The translations under genes and the position numbers were made by a program. The notes beneath the pieces are model-generated. The model was not told the DNA's origin. It was given only the letters and a program-made list of their open reading frames with translations, and searched no databases. This document shows, piece after piece, positions 16,988 to 25,228 of a stretch of 64,000 nt of DNA (the stretch's first letter is position 1; each line of letters opens with the position of its first letter). Origin of the DNA: Actinoplanes derwentensis (GTDB taxonomy: Bacteria; Actinomycetota; Actinomycetes; Mycobacteriales; Micromonosporaceae); contig NZ_LT629758.1 of NCBI RefSeq assembly GCF_900104725.1, forward strand, positions 4,974,501 through 5,038,500, read 5' to 3'.

Positions 16988-17823
16988 CCAGCATCGTCAT
17001 CGCCGCCCACAACGAGGCGGCGGTCATCGGGCGCTGCCTGGACGCGCTGCTCGCCGACACGGCGCCGGGCGAGTTCGACATCACCGTCGTCGCCAACGGC
17101 TGCACCGATGACACGGCCGCCGTGGCAGCGCTTCGCCCCGGCGTACGAACAGTCGATCTGAAGAAGGCCGGCAAAGCGGCCGCCTTGAACGCGGGCGACG
17201 ACGCCGCCGTGGGATTCCCCCGCGTCTACCTGGACGCCGACGTGGTGCTCAGCAGTGCGGCCGTCCGGTCCCTGGCCACCGCGCTGGAGAGTTCCCCCGC
17301 CGCCACCGTCGGCCGGGAACTCGACGTCACCGGGCGCCCGGTGCTGGTCCGGGCGTACTACGCGATCCACGGACGGCTGCCGGTGCTGCGGGACGGGCTG
17401 TTCGGGCGGGGTGTCGTCGCGGTCTCCGAGAAGGGCCGGGCGCGGTTCGGCCGGTTCCCGGAACTCGTCGCCGACGACCTCTACCTGGACTCGCAGTTCG
17501 CCCGCGAGGAGAAGGCCCATCTCGACGAGTACACCGCGACGATCGCCACCCCGCGGCGCACCGGCGACCTGATCCGCCGCCTGGTCCGGGTCCGCGGCGG
17601 CAACACCGCGATGCGCGCGGCCGCCGCCCGGGGCGAGATCACCGTGCCGGTCCGCCCCGCCGACCGCTCGTCCTGGCTACGCGACGTGGTCCTGCCCCGC
17701 CCGTGGCTGGCTCCGGCAGCCGCCTGTTACGTGGCGATCACCGTGACCGCGGCCTGGTCCGCGAAACGCGCCGGCGACGGCGGCACCGCCTGGGGCCGCG
17801 ACGAATCCTCGAGGACATCATGA
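16984..17823 (+). CDS. Family 2 glycosyltransferase
   Basis: 279 residues, GT-A fold: TSIVIAAHNEAAVIGRCLDA at the start, DITVVANGCTDDT, then VYLDADVVLS giving the DXD motif, and a hydrophobic helix near the C terminus (PWLAPAAACYVAITVTAAW) that could anchor it to the membrane. The ATG at 16984-16986 overlaps the preceding stop (ATGA), and its own stop overlaps the deacetylase start in the same way. An acidic stretch PELVADDLYLDSQFAREEK lies where the catalytic base (ED/DD) of related enzymes is found. Specificity unknown. Confidence 0.86.
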   Translation: MTSIVIAAHNEAAVIGRCLDALLADTAPGEFDITVVANGCTDDTAAVAALRPGVRTVDLKKAGKAAALNAGDDAAVGFPRVYLDADVVLSSAAVRSLATALESSPAATVGRELDVTGRPVLVRAYYAIHGRLPVLRDGLFGRGVVAVSEKGRARFGRFPELVADDLYLDSQFAREEKAHLDEYTATIATPRRTGDLIRRLVRVRGGNTAMRAAAARGEITVPVRPADRSSWLRDVVLPRPWLAPAAACYVAITVTAAWSAKRAGDGGTAWGRDESSRTS

Positions 17824-18479
17824 CCATCCGGAACGTCTGCTTCCACGGCATCGGCACCCCGCAGCGCGAACTCGAACCCGGCGAGGCCCGGTACTGGATC
17901 ACCCCGGATCAGTTCGAAGCCGTGCTCGACGAGATCCGCGACTGGCCCGGCCTGCGGATCAGCTTCGACGACAGCAACACCTCCGACGTCGAGTTCGGTC
18001 TGCCCGCCCTGCTCGCCCGTGGCCTGACCGCCGACTTCTTCGTGCTGGCCGGCCGCCTTGACAGCGCGGGCAGCCTCGACGAGGACGCGGTGCGATCGTT
18101 GCAGCGCAACGGCATGACCGTCGGCACCCACGGCATGCGCCACATCCCGTGGCGCGGGCTCTCCCCGGCGGCCGCCGACGAGGAACTGGTCGCCGCCCGC
18201 GAACGCCTGACCAAGGTCGTCGGCGCTGACGTCAGCACGGCGGCGTGCCCGCTCGGCCGTTACGACCGGACCCTGCTCACCCGGATGCGGCGCCTCGGTT
18301 ACACCCGCGTCTTCACCAGTGACCGCCGCCCCGCCCGCGCCTCGGATTGGCTGCAGCCGCGCTTCACCGTCCGTAACGATGACACTCCGCAAACGTTGCG
18401 TGCGGAGGCAATCGACGGCCCGTCGGCTCTCCGCCGCCTCAAGCTGGAAGCGATCGGGCTGGTCAAACGACTTAGGTAG
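17820..18479 (+). CDS. Polysaccharide deacetylase (NodB-like, CE4)
   Basis: 219 residues. The NodB fold is visible: RISFDDSN corresponds to motif 1 (TFDDG; the two Asp are present), GTHGMRHIPW to motif 2 (H..H metal ligands) and CPLGRYD to motif 3 (RPPxG...), which is degenerate. No signal peptide is seen, so it may act in the cytoplasm on a lipid-linked precursor. The ATG at 17820-17822 overlaps the GT2 stop by 4 nt. N-deacetylation would create free amines that could be re-acylated by the GNAT/ACP genes; that link is inference. Confidence 0.8.
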   Translation: MTIRNVCFHGIGTPQRELEPGEARYWITPDQFEAVLDEIRDWPGLRISFDDSNTSDVEFGLPALLARGLTADFFVLAGRLDSAGSLDEDAVRSLQRNGMTVGTHGMRHIPWRGLSPAAADEELVAARERLTKVVGADVSTAACPLGRYDRTLLTRMRRLGYTRVFTSDRRPARASDWLQPRFTVRNDDTPQTLRAEAIDGPSALRRLKLEAIGLVKRLR

Positions 18480-18524
18480 CCCTCTTCACCCGCACTTCAC
18501 ACCGGGTCTAGCAAGATCACCCAG

Positions 18525-19343
18525 GTGTGGAATGCGAGGACTTCTCGGACACTGACCGCCGCCGGCATCGTCATGGCACTGGCCGCCTGCACTAACGGTG
18601 GGTCACCGGCCACCTCGGCGTCCTGGGTGCCACCCGCCTCCGGGCCGTCGTCCGCCGCCGCACCCGCCCCGGACCAGACCCGGGCCGCCATGCGCGCGAA
18701 ACACGGCATCCCCGATTTCGCGGACGCCCCGTCACCCGAGCCGATCACCCTGGCCGGCGGCGATTCCGTCGAATACCTGCACCGCATCCCCACCACCCAG
18801 AAAGTGGCGTTCCTGACCATCGACGACGGCTATCTCAAACTCCCCGAAGCACAGGAGCTGATCGCCGCCGCCGGCGTCCCGGTGACCCTTTTCCTGACCA
18901 CCGACGCGGTCAAGGACGACCCGGACTATTTCAAGCCGATGGTCGACGCCGGAGCGGTGATCGAATCACACACGATCAGCCACCCGAACATGCGCGGCAA
19001 GTCCTTCGAATTCCAGAAACGGCAGATCTGTGGCTCGGCGGACAAGCTGGAACAGTGGTACACCCGGCGCCCGACCCTGTTCCGCCCGCCGTACGGCAAC
19101 AAGGACGACAACACGCTCCGAGCAGCCAAGTCCTGCGGGATGACAGCCGCCTTCATGTGGACCGAGACCGTCCACAAGGGGAAGGTGCGCTATCAGGGCC
19201 CGAAGGGCGTCAAGCCCGGCGACATCATCCTCATGCACTTCCGCGAGGCGTTCCGGGCCGATTTCGTGAACGCTCTCAAAGCCATTCATCGGGCTGGTCT
19301 CACTCCCGCTCTACTCGAGGATTACATGCCTCGTCCCGCTTAG
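18525..19343 (+). CDS. Lipoprotein polysaccharide deacetylase (CE4)
   Basis: 272 residues starting at GTG 18525. A lipobox ALAAC follows a short hydrophobic run, giving a mature lipid-anchored protein with a Pro/Ser/Ala-rich tether. The NodB domain carries VAFLTIDDGY (motif 1, two Asp), ESHTISHPNM (motif 2, H...H), LFRPPYGNKD (motif 3) and a late ILMHF motif (catalytic His), so it looks fully active. It should remove N-acetyl groups from cell-surface glycan or peptidoglycan. No Shine-Dalgarno site precedes the GTG; CAAGAT at 18512-18517 could be a -10 for a nearly leaderless transcript. The 45-bp gap separates it from the preceding operon. Confidence 0.88.
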   Translation: MWNARTSRTLTAAGIVMALAACTNGGSPATSASWVPPASGPSSAAAPAPDQTRAAMRAKHGIPDFADAPSPEPITLAGGDSVEYLHRIPTTQKVAFLTIDDGYLKLPEAQELIAAAGVPVTLFLTTDAVKDDPDYFKPMVDAGAVIESHTISHPNMRGKSFEFQKRQICGSADKLEQWYTRRPTLFRPPYGNKDDNTLRAAKSCGMTAAFMWTETVHKGKVRYQGPKGVKPGDIILMHFREAFRADFVNALKAIHRAGLTPALLEDYMPRPA

Positions 19344-19403
19344 CGTGGGGACGGTTCCGGGCTGAAGCGGTGGGCACGGCTAGCAGGTTCCGTTCTGGTG
19401 CCT

Positions 19404-19862
19404 TTAGTCGTTTTGGTGAGGGCTGCTCAGGGAGCGGATCATGCTCTGCAGGAGGGTGTGGGCGGCTGACTGGTCGGCTTCGGTCAGGCCGGTCAGCATG
19501 CGGAGCTCGACGGAGCGGACCGCCGCGGTGGCCTTCGCCAGGCTTCGGCGGCCTCGTGGGGTGAGCCGGGTGGGCAGGGCCTTTCCCACCGGGGCCTCGG
19601 CCGGTCTGGTCACGTACCCGTCTCGTTCCAAGGTCTGCAGCAGCACGTTCATCGACTGCCTCGTCACGAAGGCGCCCCGCGCCAGTTCGGAGTTCGACAA
19701 GCCCGGGCGTTGGGCCAGCAGTTCCAGGCAGGAGTAGTGCGTCACGGTCATTCCGAGCGGGCGCAGCACCGCCTCCATGGCCACCCGGAGGGCGCTCGAC
19801 GCCTCTTTCAGCAGGTAGCCCAGTGAGGTCTCCAGGTCGATGCCGGGCTCGTCTTGACTCAT
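19404..19862 (-). CDS. MarR-family transcriptional regulator
   Basis: 152 residues with the MarR winged-helix layout: an N-terminal dimerisation helix, SNSELARGAFVTRQSMNVLLQTL recognition helix region (written here as two parts, SNSELARGAFV and TRQSMNVLLQTL), a wing with DGYVTRPAEAPVGKALPTRLT, and a C-terminal dimerisation helix. It is divergent from the VOC-protein gene at 19926. Two identical-type inverted repeats lie in the 63-bp gap, one over its own start codon, so autoregulation and control of the neighbour are likely. The effector is unknown. Confidence 0.9.
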   Translation of the reverse strand: MSQDEPGIDLETSLGYLLKEASSALRVAMEAVLRPLGMTVTHYSCLELLAQRPGLSNSELARGAFVTRQSMNVLLQTLERDGYVTRPAEAPVGKALPTRLTPRGRRSLAKATAAVRSVELRMLTGLTEADQSAAHTLLQSMIRSLSSPHQND

Positions 19863-19905
19863 GTCAGCAGTCTGACATAGCTTGGTGCATGTCAGTAAAC
19901 TGACA
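19862..19905. promoter_or_regulatory. Pair of MarR-type operators, TGTCAG-N4-CTGACA
   Basis: TGTCAGCAGTCTGACA at 19862-19877 and TGTCAGTAAACTGACA at 19890-19905 share perfect 6-bp arms, an identical 4-nt spacer length and 28-bp centre spacing. The first overlaps the marR start codon and the second lies just upstream of the VOC gene RBS (AAGGAG at 19913-19918). Both sites are placed to repress the two divergent genes. Confidence 0.8.
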
Positions 19906-19925
19906 CGAACCGAAGGAGCTTCGTC

Positions 19926-20294
19926 ATGCCCGTCACCGGCCCCGACTTCATCTCCCTGCAGGCTCGCGACCTCGACGCGTCGCAGGCGTTCTACGAGCAG
20001 TACCTCGGCCTGGTCCGCTCACCGGCCGGGCCGCCGCACGCCGTGGTGTTCGAGACGAAGCCGATCGCGTTCGCACTGCGCAGCATCGTGCCCGGCACCG
20101 ATCTCGCGTCGGTCAGCCAGCCGGGCATCGGCGCGGCGATCTGGCTCCACGCCACCGACGTCCAGGCCATCCACGACGCCCTCACCACCGACGGCCACCC
20201 GATCGTCACCGCCCCGATCGACGGCCCGTTCGGCCGCACCTTCACTTTCGCCGACCCCGACGGCTACCACATCACCCTCCACGACCGCGCCTGA
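19926..20294 (+). CDS. VOC-superfamily (glyoxalase/bleomycin-resistance-like) protein
   Basis: 122 residues with two beta-alpha-beta-beta-beta modules: FISLQARDLDASQAFYEQYLGL at the start (written in parts: FISLQARDLD, ASQAFYEQYLGL) and FTFADPDGYHITLHDRA at the end, the usual DPDGY...H metal-site strand. It may be a small metal-dependent lyase, dioxygenase-like protein or binding protein. AAGGAG at 19913-19918 supports the ATG. It is likely controlled by the adjacent MarR regulator and may detoxify the compound that the regulator senses, a common pairing. Substrate unknown. Confidence 0.85.
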   Translation: MPVTGPDFISLQARDLDASQAFYEQYLGLVRSPAGPPHAVVFETKPIAFALRSIVPGTDLASVSQPGIGAAIWLHATDVQAIHDALTTDGHPIVTAPIDGPFGRTFTFADPDGYHITLHDRA

Positions 20295-20322
20295 CACACC
20301 CGCCGCTACCCGCGTTCGGTGC

Positions 20323-21650
20323 TCAGGACGCGTACAACTGATCGAGGTCGACCAGGAGGATGTCGGCGTTCCCGGCGGCAGCGGCCTTCAGGTCGGAGGT
20401 GAAGCCGGCACCGCCGTAGAGGGTCAGCTTGGTGGCTTCGGTGTCGTAGCCCTTCTGGCGCAGCAGGTAGCGGGCCCTCTCCAGGCGGGTGAGGTGGTGG
20501 TGGCCGATCACCTGGCCCCACTCGGCCTCGCCCAGGGAGAGGACGCGGCGCGGGCTGTTCGGCTGCTGGGGCGAGAGCGCGACCACGTCGATCTCGATCT
20601 GAGTGCGGTTGGTGGCGTCGTTGACCGTGCCGGAGCCGACCCCGGCGGGCTGCTCGGCGAACAGGGCGCCACCGGACTCCAGGGCGAAGGCCCGGCACAC
20701 GGCTTCGAAATTCGGGCCGACGACCTGGGTGGGAAGGTCTGCCGGGTGGTCGCCCAGACCTGGTCGGCCCGGTGGATCTCCAGTTCGGCCCAGCGCTTTC
20801 GCATGATCGCCTGATAGAAGGTGATCAGCGATTCGACGATCCGGTACCGCGCCCGGCCGGGCCGGAACATGTCCGGGTCGCGGGCGATCAGCGCGCAGTC
20901 CTTCAGGATGGTGAGCGGATGCGTGATCTGATCGGCTCGCCGGCCGATGTAACCGGCGATGCCGCCGTTGGTGTTGTTGCCGGCGGCGATCGCGGCCAGC
21001 ACCGAGTGGTAGAGGGCGGGGTCACGGATGGCGGACTCCTCGGCCAGTAGGTAGCGCGCCTCCCGGAACAGTGGAGTCTGCGGGTTCAGGACGGTCCGGA
21101 CCACCCAGGCGTCGAAGTCGTCGATCGCGGCGGGAGCATCGCCCTGGGTGAACTCGTGCCGGTAGGCCGGGGTTCCGCCGACGACCGCGCCGACCAGGAC
21201 GGCGAGCCTGGGATCGGTGATACCCCAGAAGTCGGCCGCCTCCCGGTAGCGAAACGGCTGGACCACCAATTCGAGGCTCGCCCGGCCCCGCAGCGGTGCC
21301 TGCCCGGACAGGAGACCGCCCATGACGGCCATCGCCGATCCGCACAACACCAGCCGGACCGCACTCGCTCGGCCGCTGCCGCCGGGACCCACCTCGCGTT
21401 GAATGATCGACGGCAGCGCCGGTGACGCCTTCACCAGGAACGGGAACTCGTCGATCACGACGATGGTCGGGCCGCCGTCGCTCAAGCTGCGGAACAGGTG
21501 CGCTATCGCGTCGTTCCAGTCCCGGAAGGGCACTTCGGCGACCTTCCGGGTGTGCCGGGTGAGCGCCTCACTGAACAGGCGTAGCGACTCCACCTCGGTG
21601 GCCTCGGTGGCGGCGAAGTACAGCCCACCAGCGGCCTCCGCGACGGCTTG
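20323..21650 (-). pseudogene. Broken archaeal-type AAA ATPase (ATPase/DUF234-like)
   Basis: Leftward remnant of a P-loop ATPase. The larger part (20730-21593) has Walker B TIVVIDEFPFLV, a sensor strand VRLVLCGSAMAVMG, an SLELVVQPFRYREA segment and a DUF234-like winged helix region (GGIAGYIGRRADQITHPL). A one-base deletion near 20728-20735 then shifts the frame: the expected continuation VVGPNFEAVCRAFALESG and the C-terminal nuclease-like part are in another frame (20323-20700 and a little upstream). Upstream of 21593 the frame stays open through GGLYFAATEATE, but no Walker A is found before the divergent flavoprotein gene. It is therefore truncated at the N terminus and frameshifted. Such ATPases occur as scattered accessory genes. 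Confidence 0.8.
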
Positions 21651-21838
21651 CTCTTGCTCTGACGCCGCCGTCCGCTCACCACACCGCCCGCCGTCGCTGT
21701 TCGCAAGGGTCGGTGGGCGACAAAAGGACGCCGGGACGTTGGCGGTCGGCGACTACCGCGCGGAGGGATCGGCCTGTTTCGATTTCTGTCCAGTGTGGGT
21801 CCAGTGAGGGGCCGCACAGGGGTCGGTCGGGAGGGCTC

Positions 21839-23629
21839 GTGGAACAGTCAGGGTCTGCGCGGATCAGTCGTCGGCAGGCGATCGGGGTGGCCGGTGGGGT
21901 CGTTGCGGGGGCCACGGTCGCTCAAGCGGCCGGGGTGCCCGCCTTCGGGGCGGCGGCCGCTGCCGACGCGGATGTGATCGTTGTCGGGCATGGGCTGGCG
22001 GGGCTGGTCGCCGCCGCGGAGCTCGTCGCGGCCGGGCGTAAGGTGCTGCTGCTCGATCAGGAGCCGGAGGCGAGCCTGGGTGGGCAGGCGTTCTGGTCGT
22101 TCGGCGGGCTGTTCTTCGTCGACTCCGATGAGCAGCGGCTGATGGGCGTGCGGGACAGCTACGACCTGGCCTGGCAGGACTGGCTGGGGACGGCCGGTTT
22201 CGACCGGGGGATCACCGATCCGGCGGGGCAGGACTACTGGGCCTACAAGTGGGCGCAGGCCTACGTCCAGTTCGCGGCCGGGGAGAAACGGTCGTGGCTG
22301 GCGGGGCTGGGGCTGCAGTGGTTCCCGATGGTGGGCTGGGCCGAGCGTGGTGGCGGGGTCGCGGACGGGCCGGGGAACTCGGTGCCCCGGTTCCACGTCA
22401 CCTGGGGCACCGGGCCGGCGATCGTGGAACCGTTCGAGAAGAAGGTCCGGGCGGGGGTGGCGGCGGGCAAGGTGGTGTTCAAGTTCCGGCATCGGGTCGA
22501 CGAGGTCGTGGTGACGAACGGCGCGGTCACCGGCGTGCGGGGGGCGATCCTGGAAGCGAGCACCGTCGCCCGGGGCAAGCCGAGTTCCCGTACGGCGATC
22601 GGCAGTTTTGATCTTAAAGCGCCGGTGGTGATCGTGGCGTCCGGCGGCATCGGGGCGAACCACGACCTGATCCGGCAGAACTGGCCGGCCCGACTCGGTA
22701 AAGCGCCCACCACCATGATCACTGGCGTGCCGGCGCATGTGGACGGCCGGATGCTGGCGATCACGCAGACCGCCGGTGGGCGGGTGGTGAACCCGGACCG
22801 GATGTGGCACTACACCGAGGGGCTGCGCAACTGGGATCCGATCTGGCCGGGGCACGGCATCCGGATCCTGCCGGGGCCGTCGTCGATGTGGTTCGACGCG
22901 ACCGGGAAACGGTTCGCGGCGCCGGACTGGCCGGGGTACGACACGCTGCACACTCTCGGTTCGATCACCGCTTCCGGGTACGACTACTCCTGGTTCGTCA
23001 CGACGCAGAAGATCGTGGACAAGGAGTTCGCCCTGTCCGGTTCGGAACAGAACCCGGACCTGACGAACAAGAACCTGTGGCTGCTGTTGAGCCGGATCTG
23101 GCAGACGCCGGGGCCGATCCAGAAGTTCCAGCAGTACGGTGCGGACTTCGTGAAGGCGGCGACTCTGCCCGAGCTGGTGGCCGGGATGAACCGGGTGGCC
23201 GGCAACAACCTGATCAAACTGGACGCGCTGACCCGGCAGATCGAGGCCCGGGACCGGGAGATGGACAACGCGTACAGCAAGGACGCGCAGGTGATGGGCA
23301 TCCGGAACGCGCTGTCCTATCCGGGTGACGTGCTCGGGCGGACCGCGGCGGCGCACCGGTTCCTCAGCACGGACGCGGAGGCGCTGGTCGCGGTGAAGCT
23401 GAACGTGCTGACCCGCAAGACGCTCGGCGGGTTGCAGACCAATCTGCAGGGTCAGGTGCTCAACGCGGCGGGCACTCCGGTGCCGGGGCTGTACGCGGCG
23501 GGTGAGGCGGCCGGTTTCGGTGGCGGTGGGGTGCACGGTTATCGATCGCTGGAGGGCACGTTCCTGGGCGGCTGCCTCTTCTCCGGGCGGGCCGCCGGGC
23601 GGGCGGCGGCCGCGGCGACGGGGTCCTAG
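21839..23629 (+). CDS. Tat-exported FAD-binding dehydrogenase (KstD/fumarate reductase flavoprotein type)
   Basis: 596 residues. A twin-arginine signal (ISRRQAIGV followed by an Ala/Gly/Val-rich run) precedes the FAD dinucleotide fold DVIVVGHGLAGLVAAAEL and a second FAD contact near the C terminus, GLYAAGEAAGFGGGGVHG. The middle holds the substrate/capping region with GLQWFPMVGWAER. It resembles the reviewed FAD-binding dehydrogenase family related to 3-ketosteroid-1-dehydrogenase. Substrate unknown. The GTG at 21839-21841 was chosen because GGGAGGG lies 5 nt upstream; the 42-codon upstream extension overlaps the remnant ATPase. It is probably monocistronic or followed by the leaderless membrane gene. 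Confidence 0.87.
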   Translation: MEQSGSARISRRQAIGVAGGVVAGATVAQAAGVPAFGAAAAADADVIVVGHGLAGLVAAAELVAAGRKVLLLDQEPEASLGGQAFWSFGGLFFVDSDEQRLMGVRDSYDLAWQDWLGTAGFDRGITDPAGQDYWAYKWAQAYVQFAAGEKRSWLAGLGLQWFPMVGWAERGGGVADGPGNSVPRFHVTWGTGPAIVEPFEKKVRAGVAAGKVVFKFRHRVDEVVVTNGAVTGVRGAILEASTVARGKPSSRTAIGSFDLKAPVVIVASGGIGANHDLIRQNWPARLGKAPTTMITGVPAHVDGRMLAITQTAGGRVVNPDRMWHYTEGLRNWDPIWPGHGIRILPGPSSMWFDATGKRFAAPDWPGYDTLHTLGSITASGYDYSWFVTTQKIVDKEFALSGSEQNPDLTNKNLWLLLSRIWQTPGPIQKFQQYGADFVKAATLPELVAGMNRVAGNNLIKLDALTRQIEARDREMDNAYSKDAQVMGIRNALSYPGDVLGRTAAAHRFLSTDAEALVAVKLNVLTRKTLGGLQTNLQGQVLNAAGTPVPGLYAAGEAAGFGGGGVHGYRSLEGTFLGGCLFSGRAAGRAAAAATGS

Positions 23630-23632
23630 GCT
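23627..23632 (+). promoter_or_regulatory. Candidate -10 TAGGCT for a leaderless transcript
   Basis: TAGGCT spans the stop codon of the flavoprotein gene and lies 6 nt before the GTG at 23639. With no Shine-Dalgarno site present, this fits a leaderless mRNA. No clear -35. Confidence 0.35.
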
Positions 23633-23638
23633 GGGGCC

Positions 23639-24349
23639 GTGACGAACGCGGTATTGGAGTGGGTGGACCGGCGACGGGGTGTGGTGGTGGCCGTCGCGCT
23701 GTCGGCCGCCCTCGTCATCGAAGTGATGCGCAGGACCGGCGGCGGGACCGGGTCGATGCTCCTGGGAACCGCGTTGCCGCTGGCCGTGGCGTTGTTCGCG
23801 GTCGCCGGCACACGTTCGTACCGGCCGCGGCGGCTGGTGGCGCGACCGGACGAGAACACTTTCGACGTTCCGGTGCATCCGGGCACGGTCCTGGCCGCCG
23901 CCGGTTACACGGTGCTGGGGACGCGGACGCTCGGCATGGCCGGGGACAACGTGATCGTCCTGGTGTTCTGGATCGTCGCGCTGGCCGTCCTGTGGCTGTT
24001 CGCGCTGGGCCGGTTCGGGGTGCGGCTGCGCCCGGAAGGGATCGCCGACGTCCACCTGCTCGGGTCGTCGGTGATCCCCTGGGAGGCGCTGGGTGCCCCG
24101 GCCACGGCCGGCAACCCGCACCAGCTGCGGCTGGACCTGGCCCGGCCGGAGCTGGTCGCGCGGCACGGGGCCCGCCACTTCGACCCCACCCGGCTGACCA
24201 CCACCGGCATCGACGCCGCGTTCCTGGCCGCCGTCATCGAGGAGTACCGCGCGCAGCCCGGCCGCCGTTCGGCTATCGGCACCGAGTACGAGCTGTCACG
24301 CCTGACGGCCGTGCACGGTGTGCGGTCCGGGGGTCTCCCGCAGCCGTGA
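23639..24349 (+). CDS. Hypothetical membrane protein
   Basis: 236 residues from a GTG. Two hydrophobic segments near the N terminus (VVVAVALSAALVIEVM and MLLGTALPLAVALFAVAGT) and two centrally (PGTVLAAAGYTVLGTRTLGMAG and VIVLVFWIVALAVLWLFALG, written separately) suggest four membrane helices. A soluble C-terminal ~100 residues contain GVRLRPEGIADVHLLGSSVIPWEAL, a PH-like/bPH_6-type pattern seen in actinobacterial membrane proteins (shown here as GVRLRPEGIADV then SSVIPWEAL). Function unknown. Its last 54 nt overlap the 3' end of the convergent glycosyltransferase gene. No Shine-Dalgarno site. Confidence 0.7.
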   Translation: MTNAVLEWVDRRRGVVVAVALSAALVIEVMRRTGGGTGSMLLGTALPLAVALFAVAGTRSYRPRRLVARPDENTFDVPVHPGTVLAAAGYTVLGTRTLGMAGDNVIVLVFWIVALAVLWLFALGRFGVRLRPEGIADVHLLGSSVIPWEALGAPATAGNPHQLRLDLARPELVARHGARHFDPTRLTTTGIDAAFLAAVIEEYRAQPGRRSAIGTEYELSRLTAVHGVRSGGLPQP

Positions 24350-25213
24350 CGGGCTGAGCAGGAAACGGACGGCACGGCGGCTGGGGGCTTTGCCGAGAGC
24401 CGCCCGGCTGGTCTCGCGCAGCAGCAGTGCAGCCCAGAACGCCGTGGTGGCCAGACGGTGGTGGCGACGGCCGTACAGGCGCACCTTGTTGATCGTGAGC
24501 AGGGCCCACAGGCCGGGTGAGACCTTGGAGTCGCCTTCCAGGTGGACCGCGCGCGCGACGGGGGTGAAACGGGTGGCGAAACCGGCGTCGCGGGCGCGCA
24601 GTGCGAAGTCGGTCTCCTCGGAGTAGAGGAAGAACGACTCGTCCCAGGGTGCGATCGCGTTCCAGCAGTCGGCGCTGATCAGCTGGGTGGAACCCTCGGC
24701 CCAGTCCGCGACCGTCTCCGATCCGTACCGGGCGGGGTCGGTGATCATCTCGCCGAGGGTGCCGATCCGTCCGGCGCGGCCGGCCCCGAGGAAGGCGTCG
24801 GCGAGAACGCGACGGATGGCGGGCTCGCGGCGCATGGTTTCGATCAGTTCGCCGTCGCCGTCGGTCAGCAGCGGCACCGCGATGCCGGTCCCGTCCTTGC
24901 GGAGCGTTTCCAGCAGCGGGTGGATACAGCCGGGGGTCAGGCGCACGTCGGGGTTGAGGACCAGGATCGCGGTGTACGGGCCGGACTTGGCGACTGCGGC
25001 GTTGATCCCGGCCGCATAACCGGCGTTACGTCCCATCTCGACCACCGTCGCATCGGGCTTCAGCCGTAAGACCTCGGCGACGGAGTCGTCTGCGGAGTCG
25101 TTGTCGGCCACTGTCAGGTGCCAGTCCACTCCGTCCAGCCCTGGGCCGAGCGAGTCGATCAGGTCCGCGAGCAGGCGCTGGCTGTTGTAGGTGACGACCA
25201 CAACGGCGATCAC
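24296..25213 (-). CDS. Family 2 glycosyltransferase, rhamnosyltransferase-like
   Basis: 305 residues, GT-A fold: VVVVTYNSQRLLADLIDSL, then LTVADNDSADDSV, GRNAGYAAGINAAV and VLNPDVRLTPGCI. The combination of GxNxGxAxGxN and NPD is typical of the WbbL/rhamnosyltransferase subgroup. WDESFFLYSEETDFALRAR supplies the catalytic-base region (ED..D). The GTG at 25211-25213 has AAGGAG upstream. It follows the sugar transferase by 15 bp, and dTDP-rhamnose genes lie next to it, so a second-step rhamnosyl transfer onto the lipid carrier-linked first sugar is a reasonable inference, as for mycobacterial WbbL. Confidence 0.86.
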   Translation of the reverse strand: MIAVVVVTYNSQRLLADLIDSLGPGLDGVDWHLTVADNDSADDSVAEVLRLKPDATVVEMGRNAGYAAGINAAVAKSGPYTAILVLNPDVRLTPGCIHPLLETLRKDGTGIAVPLLTDGDGELIETMRREPAIRRVLADAFLGAGRAGRIGTLGEMITDPARYGSETVADWAEGSTQLISADCWNAIAPWDESFFLYSEETDFALRARDAGFATRFTPVARAVHLEGDSKVSPGLWALLTINKVRLYGRRHHRLATTAFWAALLLRETSRAALGKAPSRRAVRFLLSPSRLRETPGPHTVHGRQA

Positions 25214-25228
25214 TGGAGAACTCCTTGT

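Noticed and set aside
20323..21650. Active ATPase gene with alternative start
   Set aside because: No Walker A can be found in any frame upstream, and the C-terminal part is out of frame.
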